NCBI RefSeq assembly: GCF_002920615.1
Contig: NZ_PQSU01000002.1
Span: 1-64,000, forward strand
DNA length: 64,000 bases
From: Streptomyces sp. Ru62
GTDB taxonomy: Bacteria > Actinomycetota > Actinomycetes > Streptomycetales > Streptomycetaceae
Direction: 5' to 3'
This document shows positions 30,233-38,663 of this stretch, one piece after another. The notes under the pieces are model-generated. The model saw only the letters and a list, made by a program, of their open reading frames with translations. It was not told where the DNA came from and did no database searches. A program made the position numbers and the translations under genes. Numbering within the stretch: the first letter of the stretch is position 1; each line of letters begins with the position of its first letter.

Positions 30233-31897
30233 TCACTTCAGCACACTCGCCACCAGCCGCGCAGCGTTCCGCACCCGGGGCCGGGCCAGACGGCGGACGG
30301 CGGGCCGGGTGATCCGGGCCGTCACCCCGACCGGACGCCAGCGGAGCTGCAGGCGGCCGGGGTTGCGGCCTTCCGGTTCGACGGTGAGTTCGTGGGGGGC
30401 CGCGCCGGAGTGGTAGTCGATGCGGACCGTGCGGGCCGGGAAGTCCAACGGGGCCAGGAGCAGCCCGGAGTTGGACAGGCCCTGCTGGTCCAGGCGGACC
30501 ACGGGGTGTCGTACGCCCTGGAAGCCGTGGAGCGGGACCGGCGCGGAGGCGAGGTCGAGGCGGACCGTGCCCTCGAAGACGCCGGGGCGGACCGGGTCCA
30601 GGCGGAAGGGGGTCGTCATACGGCGTCGGCCGGGGCTCAGGAGCAGGGACGCCCGCTGGGGCCCGACCGGCAGGCGCAGACCGGGGTCGTAGGTGCGGAT
30701 CGCCAGGGTCAGGGTCGCCCCCGCACCGGGCGTCAGCTCCGTGATCTCGTGACGGAACAGGGCGGTCGGGAACGGCCGGGTGTCCAACTCAAGTTCGGAG
30801 ACGTCCAGCTCGCGGCGGGCACGGTCCGTCGAGGGCACGGTGTCACCCCAGTACGGGACCCCTGAACCGTCGGCCGTCACCCGGCGCGGCGCCACCGCGT
30901 GTCCCAGTCCGCGCGCCGCCAGCCGGGCCTCGGCCGGGCGGCCGTCCCGCAGCAGCTCCAGCACCACCCGCTCGGCGCGCGGCAGCCGGCCGTACGCCTC
31001 GGGGGAGAGCGTGTCGAGATAGGGGTTCATGATCTCCGCGAAGGACGTCAGCCATTCCTCGTCCCGGTACGGCAGGTCACCGGCGTACATCCGGAAGTCG
31101 TGCTTGAGGAACTTGTAGTCCTTGTCCTCCCGGAGCCCCGCGTGCCCGCTGCTCACCAGGAACTCGTCGATCAGCCGCTGGACGTGCACGCGGTCGCTGA
31201 CGTTGGAGATCTTGTGCCGCTGGTTGGAGATGGACGCGGAGGACGCGTCCGCGAACGGCTCGATGTACCAGACGTACACCGGGTCCGGGATGATCGTGAA
31301 CGCGTCCGCCAGGCAGTACGCCTGCGCCGAGAACAGCTGGTCCTCGTAGTGGATGCCCTCGGGGAAGCGGAGCTGGTGCCGGTCGAGGAAGGCGCGCGCG
31401 TACATCTTGCTCGTCGACAGGTGCTCGAAGAGGAGACGGGGGTCCGCCTCGATGCCCTCCAGTGTGCGGCGCTCGGCGACCAGGTGCGGCATCCAGGTCG
31501 AGCGGCGGCCGTTGTCCACCCGGACCCGGCGGACCGCGCCCATGGTGAAGTCGACGTCCCGCTCGCGGTGCGCGGCGAGCAGCGACTCGACGGCGCGCGG
31601 CGGGAGTTCGTCGTCGCTGTCGAGGAACATCAGGTACGGTGCCCGGGCGATCTCGATGGCCCGGTTGCGCGGGGCGCTGCACCCGCCGCTGTTCTCCGGC
31701 AGCCGGATGTAGCGGATGCGGTGGTCCTGGGCCGCCAGCTCCCGGGCCACCGTGGGCGTCTCGTCCGTCGAGTGGTCGTCGCTGATGACGATCTCGATGT
31801 TCGCGTGGGTCTGCGCGCGCAGCGAGGCGACCGCGCGGGGCAGGCGGGCCGCGTCGTTGAAGACGATGACCGTGACCGTGACGTCGGGGCGGGTCAT
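30233..31897 (-). CDS. GT2 family glycosyltransferase
   Basis: 554 residues. The N-terminal GT-A domain (about 1-230) has VTVIVFNDAARLPRAVASL, the nucleotide-sugar residues ISDDHSTDET and the metal-binding LMFLDSDDELPPRA. A helical region and a beta-rich C-terminal domain (about 370-554) follow. The ATG overlaps the TGA of the upstream GT2/TagF-like gene by four bases (ATGA), so both are made from one message. The open frame continues a long way upstream, but that part only mirrors the neighbour gene. It probably adds a sugar to the wall polymer whose backbone and export genes surround it. The specific sugar is unknown. Confidence 0.88.
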   Translation of the reverse strand: MTRPDVTVTVIVFNDAARLPRAVASLRAQTHANIEIVISDDHSTDETPTVARELAAQDHRIRYIRLPENSGGCSAPRNRAIEIARAPYLMFLDSDDELPPRAVESLLAAHRERDVDFTMGAVRRVRVDNGRRSTWMPHLVAERRTLEGIEADPRLLFEHLSTSKMYARAFLDRHQLRFPEGIHYEDQLFSAQAYCLADAFTIIPDPVYVWYIEPFADASSASISNQRHKISNVSDRVHVQRLIDEFLVSSGHAGLREDKDYKFLKHDFRMYAGDLPYRDEEWLTSFAEIMNPYLDTLSPEAYGRLPRAERVVLELLRDGRPAEARLAARGLGHAVAPRRVTADGSGVPYWGDTVPSTDRARRELDVSELELDTRPFPTALFRHEITELTPGAGATLTLAIRTYDPGLRLPVGPQRASLLLSPGRRRMTTPFRLDPVRPGVFEGTVRLDLASAPVPLHGFQGVRHPVVRLDQQGLSNSGLLLAPLDFPARTVRIDYHSGAAPHELTVEPEGRNPGRLQLRWRPVGVTARITRPAVRRLARPRVRNAARLVASVLK

Positions 31898-34104
31898 GCC
31901 GTGGCCTCCTCGGGCGTCGGGGCGGGGGTGCGGTCCTCGATGGGGAGCACGGGCGGCAGCGCGTCCTCCGGTTCCCCCAGGAACACCCGGCGTACGACCC
32001 GTTCGGCGGCGCGCCCGTCGTCGTACTCGCAGAACCGGCGCCGGAACGTGGCCCGCGCCTTGGCCGCGCTCTCGTCGCGCCAGGCGCCGGAGAGGAAGAT
32101 CTCGGCCAGCTCCTCCTGGGTGCGGGCGACCTGGCCGGGGTGCTCGGCCATCAGGTCGAAGTAGACGCCCCGGGTGGTGCGGTACGTCTCCCAGTCGTCG
32201 GCGTAGATCACGATCGGGCGGTTCAGGTTGGCGTAGTCGAACATGATCGACGAGTAGTCCGTGACCAGCGCGTCGGCGGCCAGGCACAGCTCCTCGACGG
32301 GGTCGTAGGAGGAGACGTCGATGATCCGGCCCGAGCGGCGCAGGCCGGTCAGCGGGGAGGCGGCGCCGCCGTAGAAGTAGTGGGCGCGGACCAGGAGGAC
32401 GGTGTCGTCGCCCAGGCGGTCGGCGAGGGCGGCCAGATCGAGGCGGGGGGTGAAGCCGGCCTCGTAGTCGCGGTGGGTGGGGGCGTAGAGGACGGCGGTC
32501 CTGCCCGGGGCGATGCCGAGGCGGTCGCGGGCCGCGCGGACGTCGGCGGCGGTGGCCGTGTAGAAGACGTCGTTGCGCGGATAGCCGTAGTCGAGGGACG
32601 TGTAGCGGGACGGGTAGGCGCGTTCCCACATCCGGGTGGAGTGGCTGTTGGCGCTGACGCTGTAGTCCCACTTGTCGATCCGGGCCAGCAGGGCGGCGAA
32701 GTCCAGCCCCTTGGCGGCGGCCGGGTGGTCCATCTGGTCCAGGCCCATCCGCTTGAGCGGGGTGCCGTGGTGGGTCTGGAGGTGGATGGCGTCCGGGCGT
32801 TTGACCACCGCGTTCGGGAAGTTGACGTTGTTCGTCAGGTACTTGGCGGTGGCGAGGACCTCCCAGTAGCGGCGGGTGCCGGGGACGACGTGGTCGGTGC
32901 CGGGCGGCAGCAGGGCCTCGTTCTGCTTGTTCACCACCCACACCGGGTGGATGTGCGGGGCGAGTTCGGCGAGCTTGGCGGCGACGGCCGCCGGGTTGCA
33001 GGCCACGCCGCGCTCCCAGTAGGCCGCGAACACGGCGAGGTGCGGGTCCACCGGGCGGCTCAGGGCGCGCTGGTACTGGTGGTCGCGGATCCTGGTGCTC
33101 AGCTGCCGCTTGCGGGTGCGTACGGCCTTGCGGGCGGCGCGGCGGGTGCGGTTGGCGGCCTGGAACGCGCGGTACCTGGTGTACGCGCCCTCCTCCAGCA
33201 GCGCGTGCCGTACGCCTTCCAGGCCCGCGGGGTGCCGGTGGCCCTCGGGGCGCCAGCGGACCGCGGCCACGGAGGCGCGGCGGAAGAACTCGCGGGCCAC
33301 CGGGTCGGGCAGCTCCTCGCGGGCGAAGGTTCGGATGAGGTCGCGCACCATCAGGTCGTACAACACCGTGCGGGGGGCGCGGCGGTCCCTGGCGAGCGCG
33401 AGCAGGGACTCGTAGCGGTCGATGAGCCGGAGCCGGTCCTCGGGGGCGCGCGGCGGCAGGCTCTCCGGGCGCAGCACGCGGTGCTCGTACGCCGACTGGT
33501 TGAGGCAGGCGACCCGGCCGGCGTACAGCAGGGCGGCCTGGGCGGCGCGCTGCTCGTCGTCGGTGTCCAGCCGCCCCTCGTGGGCCCGCCAGAACGCGGT
33601 GCGCAGGGCGCGGTTGCCGAGCAGCGGGGTGAGTCGCAGCAGGTCGGCGGCCTCGTCCAGGGGCCGGCCCGCCCGGCCGACGGCGGCGAGATGGCGGCCG
33701 TCGCGGGAGGGTCTGGCGGCGGTCTGCCAGGTGGTGGTGACGTGGTCGAAGAGGAGGACGTCGACGGGCTCCGCGGAGGCGGTGGCGTCCAGTTCGGCGG
33801 TCCGCTCGGCGATCAGACGGGGCGCGCCGGCCGGCAGGCCGTCCTTGGCGTGGACGAAGTGCAGCCAGCGACCGGACGCGCGAGCGGCGCCGGCCGCGCG
33901 GGCCGCCGGATCACCGGTGCCGTCCGGCAGCGGGACGACGATCGTCTCGGGTGCGTGGTGCTCGGCCGTCTCCAGGGCCCAGTCGCCGACGGCGGCGACG
34001 ATCACCTCCACGTCGGTGAGGGGATGGGCCTCCAAGGAGTCCAGCAGATCGGTCAGATGCCCCTGTGCGTTCGGCCCGTGGACGATCACGCTCAACTGGG
34101 GCAT
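31894..34104 (-). CDS. GT2-like/CDP-glycerol glycerophosphotransferase (TagF-like) fusion
   Basis: 736 residues from ATG (MPQLSVIVHG), with AAGGAG upstream. The N-terminal 300 residues resemble a GT2 fold but show no DxD, so they may be non-catalytic. The C-terminal 370 residues are TagF-like. They carry HLQTHHGTPLKRMG with the HGTP His, YGYPRNDVFY, YAPTHRDY, VRAHYFYGG with a second conserved His, and TDYSSIMFDYANLNRPI. TagF-type enzymes polymerise glycerol-phosphate from CDP-glycerol onto teichoic-acid primers. All motifs are intact in this copy, so it is the best candidate for an active polymerase here. It is followed by a GT2 gene in overlap and preceded by an AT-rich promoter region. Confidence 0.88.
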   Translation of the reverse strand: MPQLSVIVHGPNAQGHLTDLLDSLEAHPLTDVEVIVAAVGDWALETAEHHAPETIVVPLPDGTGDPAARAAGAARASGRWLHFVHAKDGLPAGAPRLIAERTAELDATASAEPVDVLLFDHVTTTWQTAARPSRDGRHLAAVGRAGRPLDEAADLLRLTPLLGNRALRTAFWRAHEGRLDTDDEQRAAQAALLYAGRVACLNQSAYEHRVLRPESLPPRAPEDRLRLIDRYESLLALARDRRAPRTVLYDLMVRDLIRTFAREELPDPVAREFFRRASVAAVRWRPEGHRHPAGLEGVRHALLEEGAYTRYRAFQAANRTRRAARKAVRTRKRQLSTRIRDHQYQRALSRPVDPHLAVFAAYWERGVACNPAAVAAKLAELAPHIHPVWVVNKQNEALLPPGTDHVVPGTRRYWEVLATAKYLTNNVNFPNAVVKRPDAIHLQTHHGTPLKRMGLDQMDHPAAAKGLDFAALLARIDKWDYSVSANSHSTRMWERAYPSRYTSLDYGYPRNDVFYTATAADVRAARDRLGIAPGRTAVLYAPTHRDYEAGFTPRLDLAALADRLGDDTVLLVRAHYFYGGAASPLTGLRRSGRIIDVSSYDPVEELCLAADALVTDYSSIMFDYANLNRPIVIYADDWETYRTTRGVYFDLMAEHPGQVARTQEELAEIFLSGAWRDESAAKARATFRRRFCEYDDGRAAERVVRRVFLGEPEDALPPVLPIEDRTPAPTPEEATA

Positions 34105-34205
34105 CGCGATGGACTCCTTCGACTCGTCGTCTCCCGGCGCACCCTTCATAACATACTGTCATTAAGCGGATGAAAGGGATAACTGCGGTTGGCGTAAGAC
34201 TGCGC

Positions 34206-35105
34206 TCAGGAAGGAAGACCGGCTTTGGGGGCGTCCGGTTGCGTTGTGTCCGTTTTTATGGCAACCGGCTTCGCTTTCGTGGCATCAGCCTTCGGCGCGG
34301 GCTTCTTGGGGGCCGGTTTCTTGTCGCCGGTGAACGCCTCGTACTCCTTCATCACGTCCTCGGTCGGCCCGTCCATGCGCAGCTCGCCGCGTTCCAGCCA
34401 CAGGACCCGCTCGCAGGTGTCACGGATCGACTTGTTGTTGTGGCTGACCAGGAAGACCGTGCCCGCGTGCTGCCGCAGTTCGCGGATCCGCGCCTCGGAG
34501 CGCTTCTGGAAGGAGCGGTCGCCGGTGGCCAGCGCCTCGTCGATCAGCAGGACGTCGTGGTCCTTGGCCGCGGCGATGGAGAAGCGCAGGCGTGCCGCCA
34601 TGCCCGAGGAGTACGTGCGCATCGGCAGGGTGATGAAGTCGCCCTTCTCGTTGATCCCCGAGAAGTCGACGATGTCCTGGTAGCGCTCCTTGATCTGCTC
34701 CCGGGACATGCCCATGGCGAGCCCGCCGAGGAAGACGTTCCGCTCGCCCGTGAGGTCGTTCATCAGAGCCGCGTTGACGCCCAGCAGGGAGGGCTGGCCG
34801 TCGGTGTAGATACGCCCGTTCTCCACCGGGAGCAGGCCGGCGACCGCCTTCAGGAGGGTCGACTTCCCGGAGCCGTTCGTCCCGATGAGCCCGATCGCCT
34901 CACCCTTGTGGGCGACGAACGACACCTTCTTCACGGCGTGCACCTTGCGCACGCCGGCCGCCTTCTCGGTCTGCTTGCGGCGGAGGATGCGGTTGAGGGC
35001 GGCGGTGGCGGAGCCCCGGCCGGCGCCGGTGCCGTTCACCCGGTAGACGATGTCGACGCGGTCGGCGACGACGGTGGGGACCTTCTCTTCGCTGCGCTCA
35101 GCCAC
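34206..35105 (-). CDS. ABC transporter ATPase, polysaccharide/teichoic acid export (TagH-like)
   Basis: 299 residues. Walker A is GTNGSGKSTLLKA, the signature is YSSGMAARLRFSIAAA and Walker B is HDVLLIDEALATGD, with the H-loop SHNNKSI. The sequence belongs to the TagH/Wzt/RfbB group of glycan exporters. The last 40 residues are a Lys/Pro/Ala-rich tail (KKPAPKKPAPKAD) without a carbohydrate-binding module. It overlaps the end of the permease gene by eight bases, and together they would export the wall polymer or its lipid-linked precursor. Confidence 0.92.
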   Translation of the reverse strand: MAERSEEKVPTVVADRVDIVYRVNGTGAGRGSATAALNRILRRKQTEKAAGVRKVHAVKKVSFVAHKGEAIGLIGTNGSGKSTLLKAVAGLLPVENGRIYTDGQPSLLGVNAALMNDLTGERNVFLGGLAMGMSREQIKERYQDIVDFSGINEKGDFITLPMRTYSSGMAARLRFSIAAAKDHDVLLIDEALATGDRSFQKRSEARIRELRQHAGTVFLVSHNNKSIRDTCERVLWLERGELRMDGPTEDVMKEYEAFTGDKKPAPKKPAPKADATKAKPVAIKTDTTQPDAPKAGLPS

Positions 35106-36012
35106 GGCCGTACGTCTCCTCAGCCTTCCAGAAGTAGATGAAGCCGCCGATGCCCGCGGCCAGGGCCCAGCCGATCGCCGCCGCCCACACGTGCGGGGGC
35201 AGCTGGCTCGCGTGGAAGCTGTCGATCAGCGCGAACCGCATCAGGTCGATGTAGACGGCGGCCGGGTTGATCTCCAGCAGGACGGTGACGACGTGCGGCA
35301 GGTCGTCCTTGTCGGCCAGCTTGTCGATGCTCCACATCACGCCGGACACGTACATCCACGTGCGCAGCACGAACGGCATCAGCTGGGCGATGTCCGGGGT
35401 CTTCGCGCCCATCCGCGCCATGATCATCGACACGCCGGCGTTGAACGTGAACTGGAGCGCCAGGGCCGGGAGGGCCAGCACCCAGGAGACGGCGACCGGA
35501 ACGCCGAAGCAGAGCAGGATGACGACCAGCGCGGCCATCGAGAACAGCAGCTGCTGGAGCTGCTGGAGGCAGAAGGAGATCGGCAGGGCGGCGCGCGGGA
35601 AGTGCAGGGCGCGGACCAGGCCGAGGTTGCCGGAGATCGCGCGGGTGCCCGCCATGATCGAGCTCTGCGTGAACGTCCAGATGAACACGCCCGTGACCAG
35701 GAACGGGATGTAGTCGGGCACGCCGTGCTTGGTGCCGAGCAGCACGCCGAAGATGAAGTAGTAGACCGCCGCGTTCAGCAGCGGGGTCATGACCTGCCAG
35801 ACCTGGCCGAGCTTCGCCTGGCTGTACTGCGCGGTGAGCTTGGCGGTGGCGAAGGCGCTGATGAAGTGGCGGCGGGCCCACAGCTGGCGGACGTACTCCG
35901 GCAGGGTGGGGCGGGCGCCGCTGACCGACAGACCGTGCCGGGCGGCCAGCGCCGCGAGATCGTCGTCCGCGGGGGCCCGGGTGGGGGGCGGTGTGTGGAG
36001 GACCTGGCTCAC
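35098..36012 (-). CDS. ABC transporter permease, polysaccharide/teichoic acid export (TagG-like)
   Basis: 304 residues from a GTG (VSQVLHTPPP). Upstream codons in the same frame are Arg-rich and lie in the promoter region, so this start is preferred though its ribosome-binding site is weak. ABC-2 type features are YSQAKLGQVWQVMTPLLNAA, then six hydrophobic segments, among them IPFLVTGVFIWTFTQSSIM and LLFSMAALVVILLCFGVPVAV. It pairs with the TagH-like ATPase. The intergenic region to the divergent TetR gene has two 18-base direct repeats that may control both. Confidence 0.9.
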   Translation of the reverse strand: MSQVLHTPPPTRAPADDDLAALAARHGLSVSGARPTLPEYVRQLWARRHFISAFATAKLTAQYSQAKLGQVWQVMTPLLNAAVYYFIFGVLLGTKHGVPDYIPFLVTGVFIWTFTQSSIMAGTRAISGNLGLVRALHFPRAALPISFCLQQLQQLLFSMAALVVILLCFGVPVAVSWVLALPALALQFTFNAGVSMIMARMGAKTPDIAQLMPFVLRTWMYVSGVMWSIDKLADKDDLPHVVTVLLEINPAAVYIDLMRFALIDSFHASQLPPHVWAAAIGWALAAGIGGFIYFWKAEETYGRG

Positions 36013-36134
36013 ATCCGCTGCTTTCGCTCGGGGGAGGGGGGTGCTGCGCCCGACTGTCGCCGGATCGCCGCGTCCGTGCCCGTCGTCCGGCGTTTCCTTA
36101 CGCTTCTCTTCACGTTCTCTTACGTCGGGACGGG

Positions 36135-36200
36135 ACCGTATCGTCGCAACGCGAGCGTAGGCCCAACAGACGTCGGAACGCAACCGTTTCGTCGTCACGC
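36135..36200. promoter_or_regulatory. pair of 18-base direct repeats, possible operator
   Basis: ACCGTATCGTCGCAACGC at 36135-36152 and ACCGTTTCGTCGTCACGC at 36183-36200 differ at three positions. They lie 48 bases apart in the shared promoter region of the TagG-like and TetR genes. The second ends just before the -10 of the TetR gene. A TetR-type or other regulator could bind here; this is inference. Confidence 0.5.
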
Positions 36201-36202
36201 CC

Positions 36203-36208
36203 TATGCT
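36203..36208 (+). promoter_or_regulatory. -10 element for a leaderless TetR-family gene
   Basis: TATGCT ends six bases before the ATG at 36215. No ribosome-binding sequence is present. Confidence 0.5.
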
Positions 36209-36214
36209 GTGGGT

Positions 36215-36853
36215 ATGACGACGAACGCCGCCGAGTCCGCCGACGAGCCGCCGGCGCGTCCACGCCGCCGGACGCCCGCCGGGGCGGCCGTGCTCCGGGA
36301 GGACGTGACCGAGGCGATCCGCGCGGCCGTCTTCGAGGAACTGGCGGCCGTCGGTTACGCGCGCATGTCCATCGAGGGGATCGCCCGGCGGGCCGGGGTC
36401 GGCAAGACGGCGGTGTACCGGCGGTGGCGTTCGAAGCTCCACCTGGTCCTGGACGTCGTCTCGGCGATGGCGGTGACCGGGTTCCCGGTGCCCGACACCG
36501 GCTCCCTGGAGGGTGACCTGCGGCTCCTGTACGAGGTCACCTCCCGTGCCCTGCGCCATCCGGTCGCGTCCCAGATCATCCCCGACCTCCAGGCCGAGGC
36601 GGCCCGCAATCCCGAGATCGCGGAGGCCTTCCAGAAGGCGCTGCGGGACGGGCAGGAAGGGGTCGCCAGCAGGATCGTGGCGGCGGCGGAGGGGCGGGGC
36701 GAGGTCCGCGCGGGCGTCGACCCCGACCTGGCCCTGGACCTGATCTCCGGGCCGCTGTACTGGCGCTCGGTGGTCATCCGCTCCCCGAAGCTGCCGAAGG
36801 GGTACCTGGAGAAGCTGGCGCGGGCCACGGCGGGTGCGCTCAAGGCACTGTGA
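36215..36853 (+). CDS. TetR/AcrR family transcriptional regulator
   Basis: 212 residues. A 30-residue basic leader precedes the helix-turn-helix (about 35-80), with RAAVFEELAAVGYARMSIEG and IARRAGVGKTAVYRRWRSK. The C-terminal ligand domain contains PVASQIIPDLQAEAARNPEI and LDLISGPLYWRSVVIRS, of the TetR_C type common in actinobacteria. It is divergent from the TagGH-like exporter genes, so it may repress them, itself or both. The ligand is unknown. The ATG at MTTNAAES is favoured over a GTG two codons upstream because of the -10 spacing. Confidence 0.9.
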   Translation: MTTNAAESADEPPARPRRRTPAGAAVLREDVTEAIRAAVFEELAAVGYARMSIEGIARRAGVGKTAVYRRWRSKLHLVLDVVSAMAVTGFPVPDTGSLEGDLRLLYEVTSRALRHPVASQIIPDLQAEAARNPEIAEAFQKALRDGQEGVASRIVAAAEGRGEVRAGVDPDLALDLISGPLYWRSVVIRSPKLPKGYLEKLARATAGALKAL

Positions 36854-36992
36854 GGCGCCCCGAAGGGGTGAGGGCAACCGCGCGAGCAGCAAGGGTGAGC
36901 CCGCGGCCGGCGTACGGCCCGGGCCCCGGCGGCGGGTCGCCCGCGACCGCGCCGCCCCCGGATGCCGCGGTGCCCGTCGTGCCCGCCGTGTC

Positions 36993-38618
36993 TCAGTGGA
37001 GCAGCCGGCGGAGCCGGCCACGGGCCACGGTCAGCAGGCCGTGGAGCCCGGTGGCCACCCGCAGGGCCAGTGCGCCGGAGTGCGTGGCGTACGGCTGGGC
37101 CAGGAGCACGCCGTGCACGGCGCTCGGCACGGCGCGCCGGCGCAGCCGACCGGCGCCGGTGAGGGCGTGCGCCGTGACCTCGCGCCGGGTGCCGTCCGGG
37201 AAGCGGAGGGTCAGCCGCAGGTCCCAGGTGCCCGAGCCGAGCCCCGCCAGGTCGACGGGTACCTCGGCGGACCAGCTGTCCGGGCCGGAGGGCGCGAGCG
37301 CCACCGTCGTGCGCCCGCGCCCGCGCTCGTCCTCGCGCGCGTGCCATGCCACGTCCACCTCGGGCGGGCCCGCCTCGGCCACCTTCCCGTACAGCTCGTG
37401 CAGCCGCAGACGCAGCAGCGAGACCCGCGCGCGGGGGCGCAGTTCCGCGTCGACCGCGAGCGGGAGCGCGGCGACGGGCCGGGTCAGCAGGGGGGCCAGG
37501 GAGACCTCGGGGAGGTCGGCGGACCAGACCGGGTCGCCCTCGGGGGTGCGGGCGTACGGGGGGAGCAGGCGGGCCGGGCGGGCGGCGAGTTCGCGCAGGC
37601 GGGGCAGGTCGCGCGGCTCGGGGGAGGCCAGGACGACCCGCGCGAGCAGCGGGCCGGGGGCGGCGGGGTCCGGCTCCAGGTCGGCCGCTTCGTGGCGCGC
37701 GAGGTACGCCCGGGTCTGCGCCCACCAGGCATGCCGGTAGCGCGCGTCGCGCAACCCCAGCTCGCGCGCGTACATGCGCACGTCGTGGTCGAGGAACTTG
37801 GCGCGGGCCGCCCGCGCCAGCTCCTTCTGCCCGGCGTCCAGCAGGACGTCGTGCGCCAGCGCGCACGCCTGGAGACGCGCCGTCCAGTTCTCGATGCCGC
37901 CCCGGTCCAGCGAGAGCGACAGCCGCCCGGCCGACCGGCGCACCTGCCAGACGTAGACCCGGTCCGGGACCAGCGCGATGCGCGGGGACGCGGCCAGCAC
38001 GCGCGCGGTGAAGACGAAGTCCTCGTAGAGGAAGCGGCCCTCGGGGAAGCGGATGCCGTGGTCGCGCAGGAAGTCGGTGCGGTACAGCTTGTTGACGCAC
38101 AGCGTGTCGTGGACCAGCCGGGGGTGCTGCGAGGGACGCGCAAGGACGGTGTGCGCCGTGTAGAGGGGCGTCTGCCAGGGCTGTTCGCGCCCCGACGGCA
38201 GCTCCCGGCGCACACACAGACCGCTCGCGACCTGGGCGCGCGCCTCCGTGGCCGCGGCCAGCAGCGCGTCCACCGCGCCGGGCGGCAGCACGTCGTCGCT
38301 GTCCAGGAACATCACGTACGGCGCGGTCGCCGCGTCGATCCCGGTGTTGCGCGGACTGCCGCAACCGCCGCTGTTCACGCTCCGTCGGACCACCCGCAGC
38401 CGCGGCTCACCGGCGGCCAGCCCGGCGAGCAGTGCGTCGCTGCCGTCCGTGGAGCAGTCGTCCACGGCGATCACCTCGGCGACCGCGGGCCCCTGCGCCA
38501 GCGCCGAGCGGACGGCCTCGCCCACATGGGCGCGGTCGTTGTAGCCGATGACGACCACGGCGACCTGAGCCGCCGGTGCCGGATGCGGGTCTCGCGCTTC
38601 TCGATGCATGGGGTCCAT
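36993..38618 (-). CDS. GT2 family glycosyltransferase
   Basis: 541 residues. The N-terminal GT-A domain has VAVVVIGYNDRAHVGEAV, AVDDCSTDGSDALL and VMFLDSDDVLPPGAV. SGGCGSPRNTGID closely matches the same region of the GT2 protein at 30233, so the two are paralogues. A helical part (about 230-330) and a beta-rich C-terminal domain (about 370-541) follow in both. It probably modifies the same or a related surface polymer. The start is ATG with a second possible ATG three codons on; no clear ribosome-binding sequence is present. Convergent with the TetR gene. Confidence 0.87.
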   Translation of the reverse strand: MDPMHREARDPHPAPAAQVAVVVIGYNDRAHVGEAVRSALAQGPAVAEVIAVDDCSTDGSDALLAGLAAGEPRLRVVRRSVNSGGCGSPRNTGIDAATAPYVMFLDSDDVLPPGAVDALLAAATEARAQVASGLCVRRELPSGREQPWQTPLYTAHTVLARPSQHPRLVHDTLCVNKLYRTDFLRDHGIRFPEGRFLYEDFVFTARVLAASPRIALVPDRVYVWQVRRSAGRLSLSLDRGGIENWTARLQACALAHDVLLDAGQKELARAARAKFLDHDVRMYARELGLRDARYRHAWWAQTRAYLARHEAADLEPDPAAPGPLLARVVLASPEPRDLPRLRELAARPARLLPPYARTPEGDPVWSADLPEVSLAPLLTRPVAALPLAVDAELRPRARVSLLRLRLHELYGKVAEAGPPEVDVAWHAREDERGRGRTTVALAPSGPDSWSAEVPVDLAGLGSGTWDLRLTLRFPDGTRREVTAHALTGAGRLRRRAVPSAVHGVLLAQPYATHSGALALRVATGLHGLLTVARGRLRRLLH

Positions 38619-38648
38619 GGGCCGGGGGCGTAGGAACGGAACATTCAG

Positions 38649-38663
38649 TGATACGCCGTCAAG
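38649..38663 (-). promoter_or_regulatory. shared 15-base promoter-like motif, copy 1
   Basis: CTTGACGGCGTATCA on the coding strand, 30 bases before the GT2 start at 38618 and overlapping the stop of the upstream GT87-like gene. It contains a TTGACG that could be a -35 box. An identical copy precedes the GT87-like gene. Confidence 0.5.

Noticed and set aside
31898..32941. N-terminal extension of the GT2 protein at 30233
   Set aside because: The extra codons overlap the upstream TagF-like gene out of frame, and an ATGA overlap start at the GT2 domain boundary is available.
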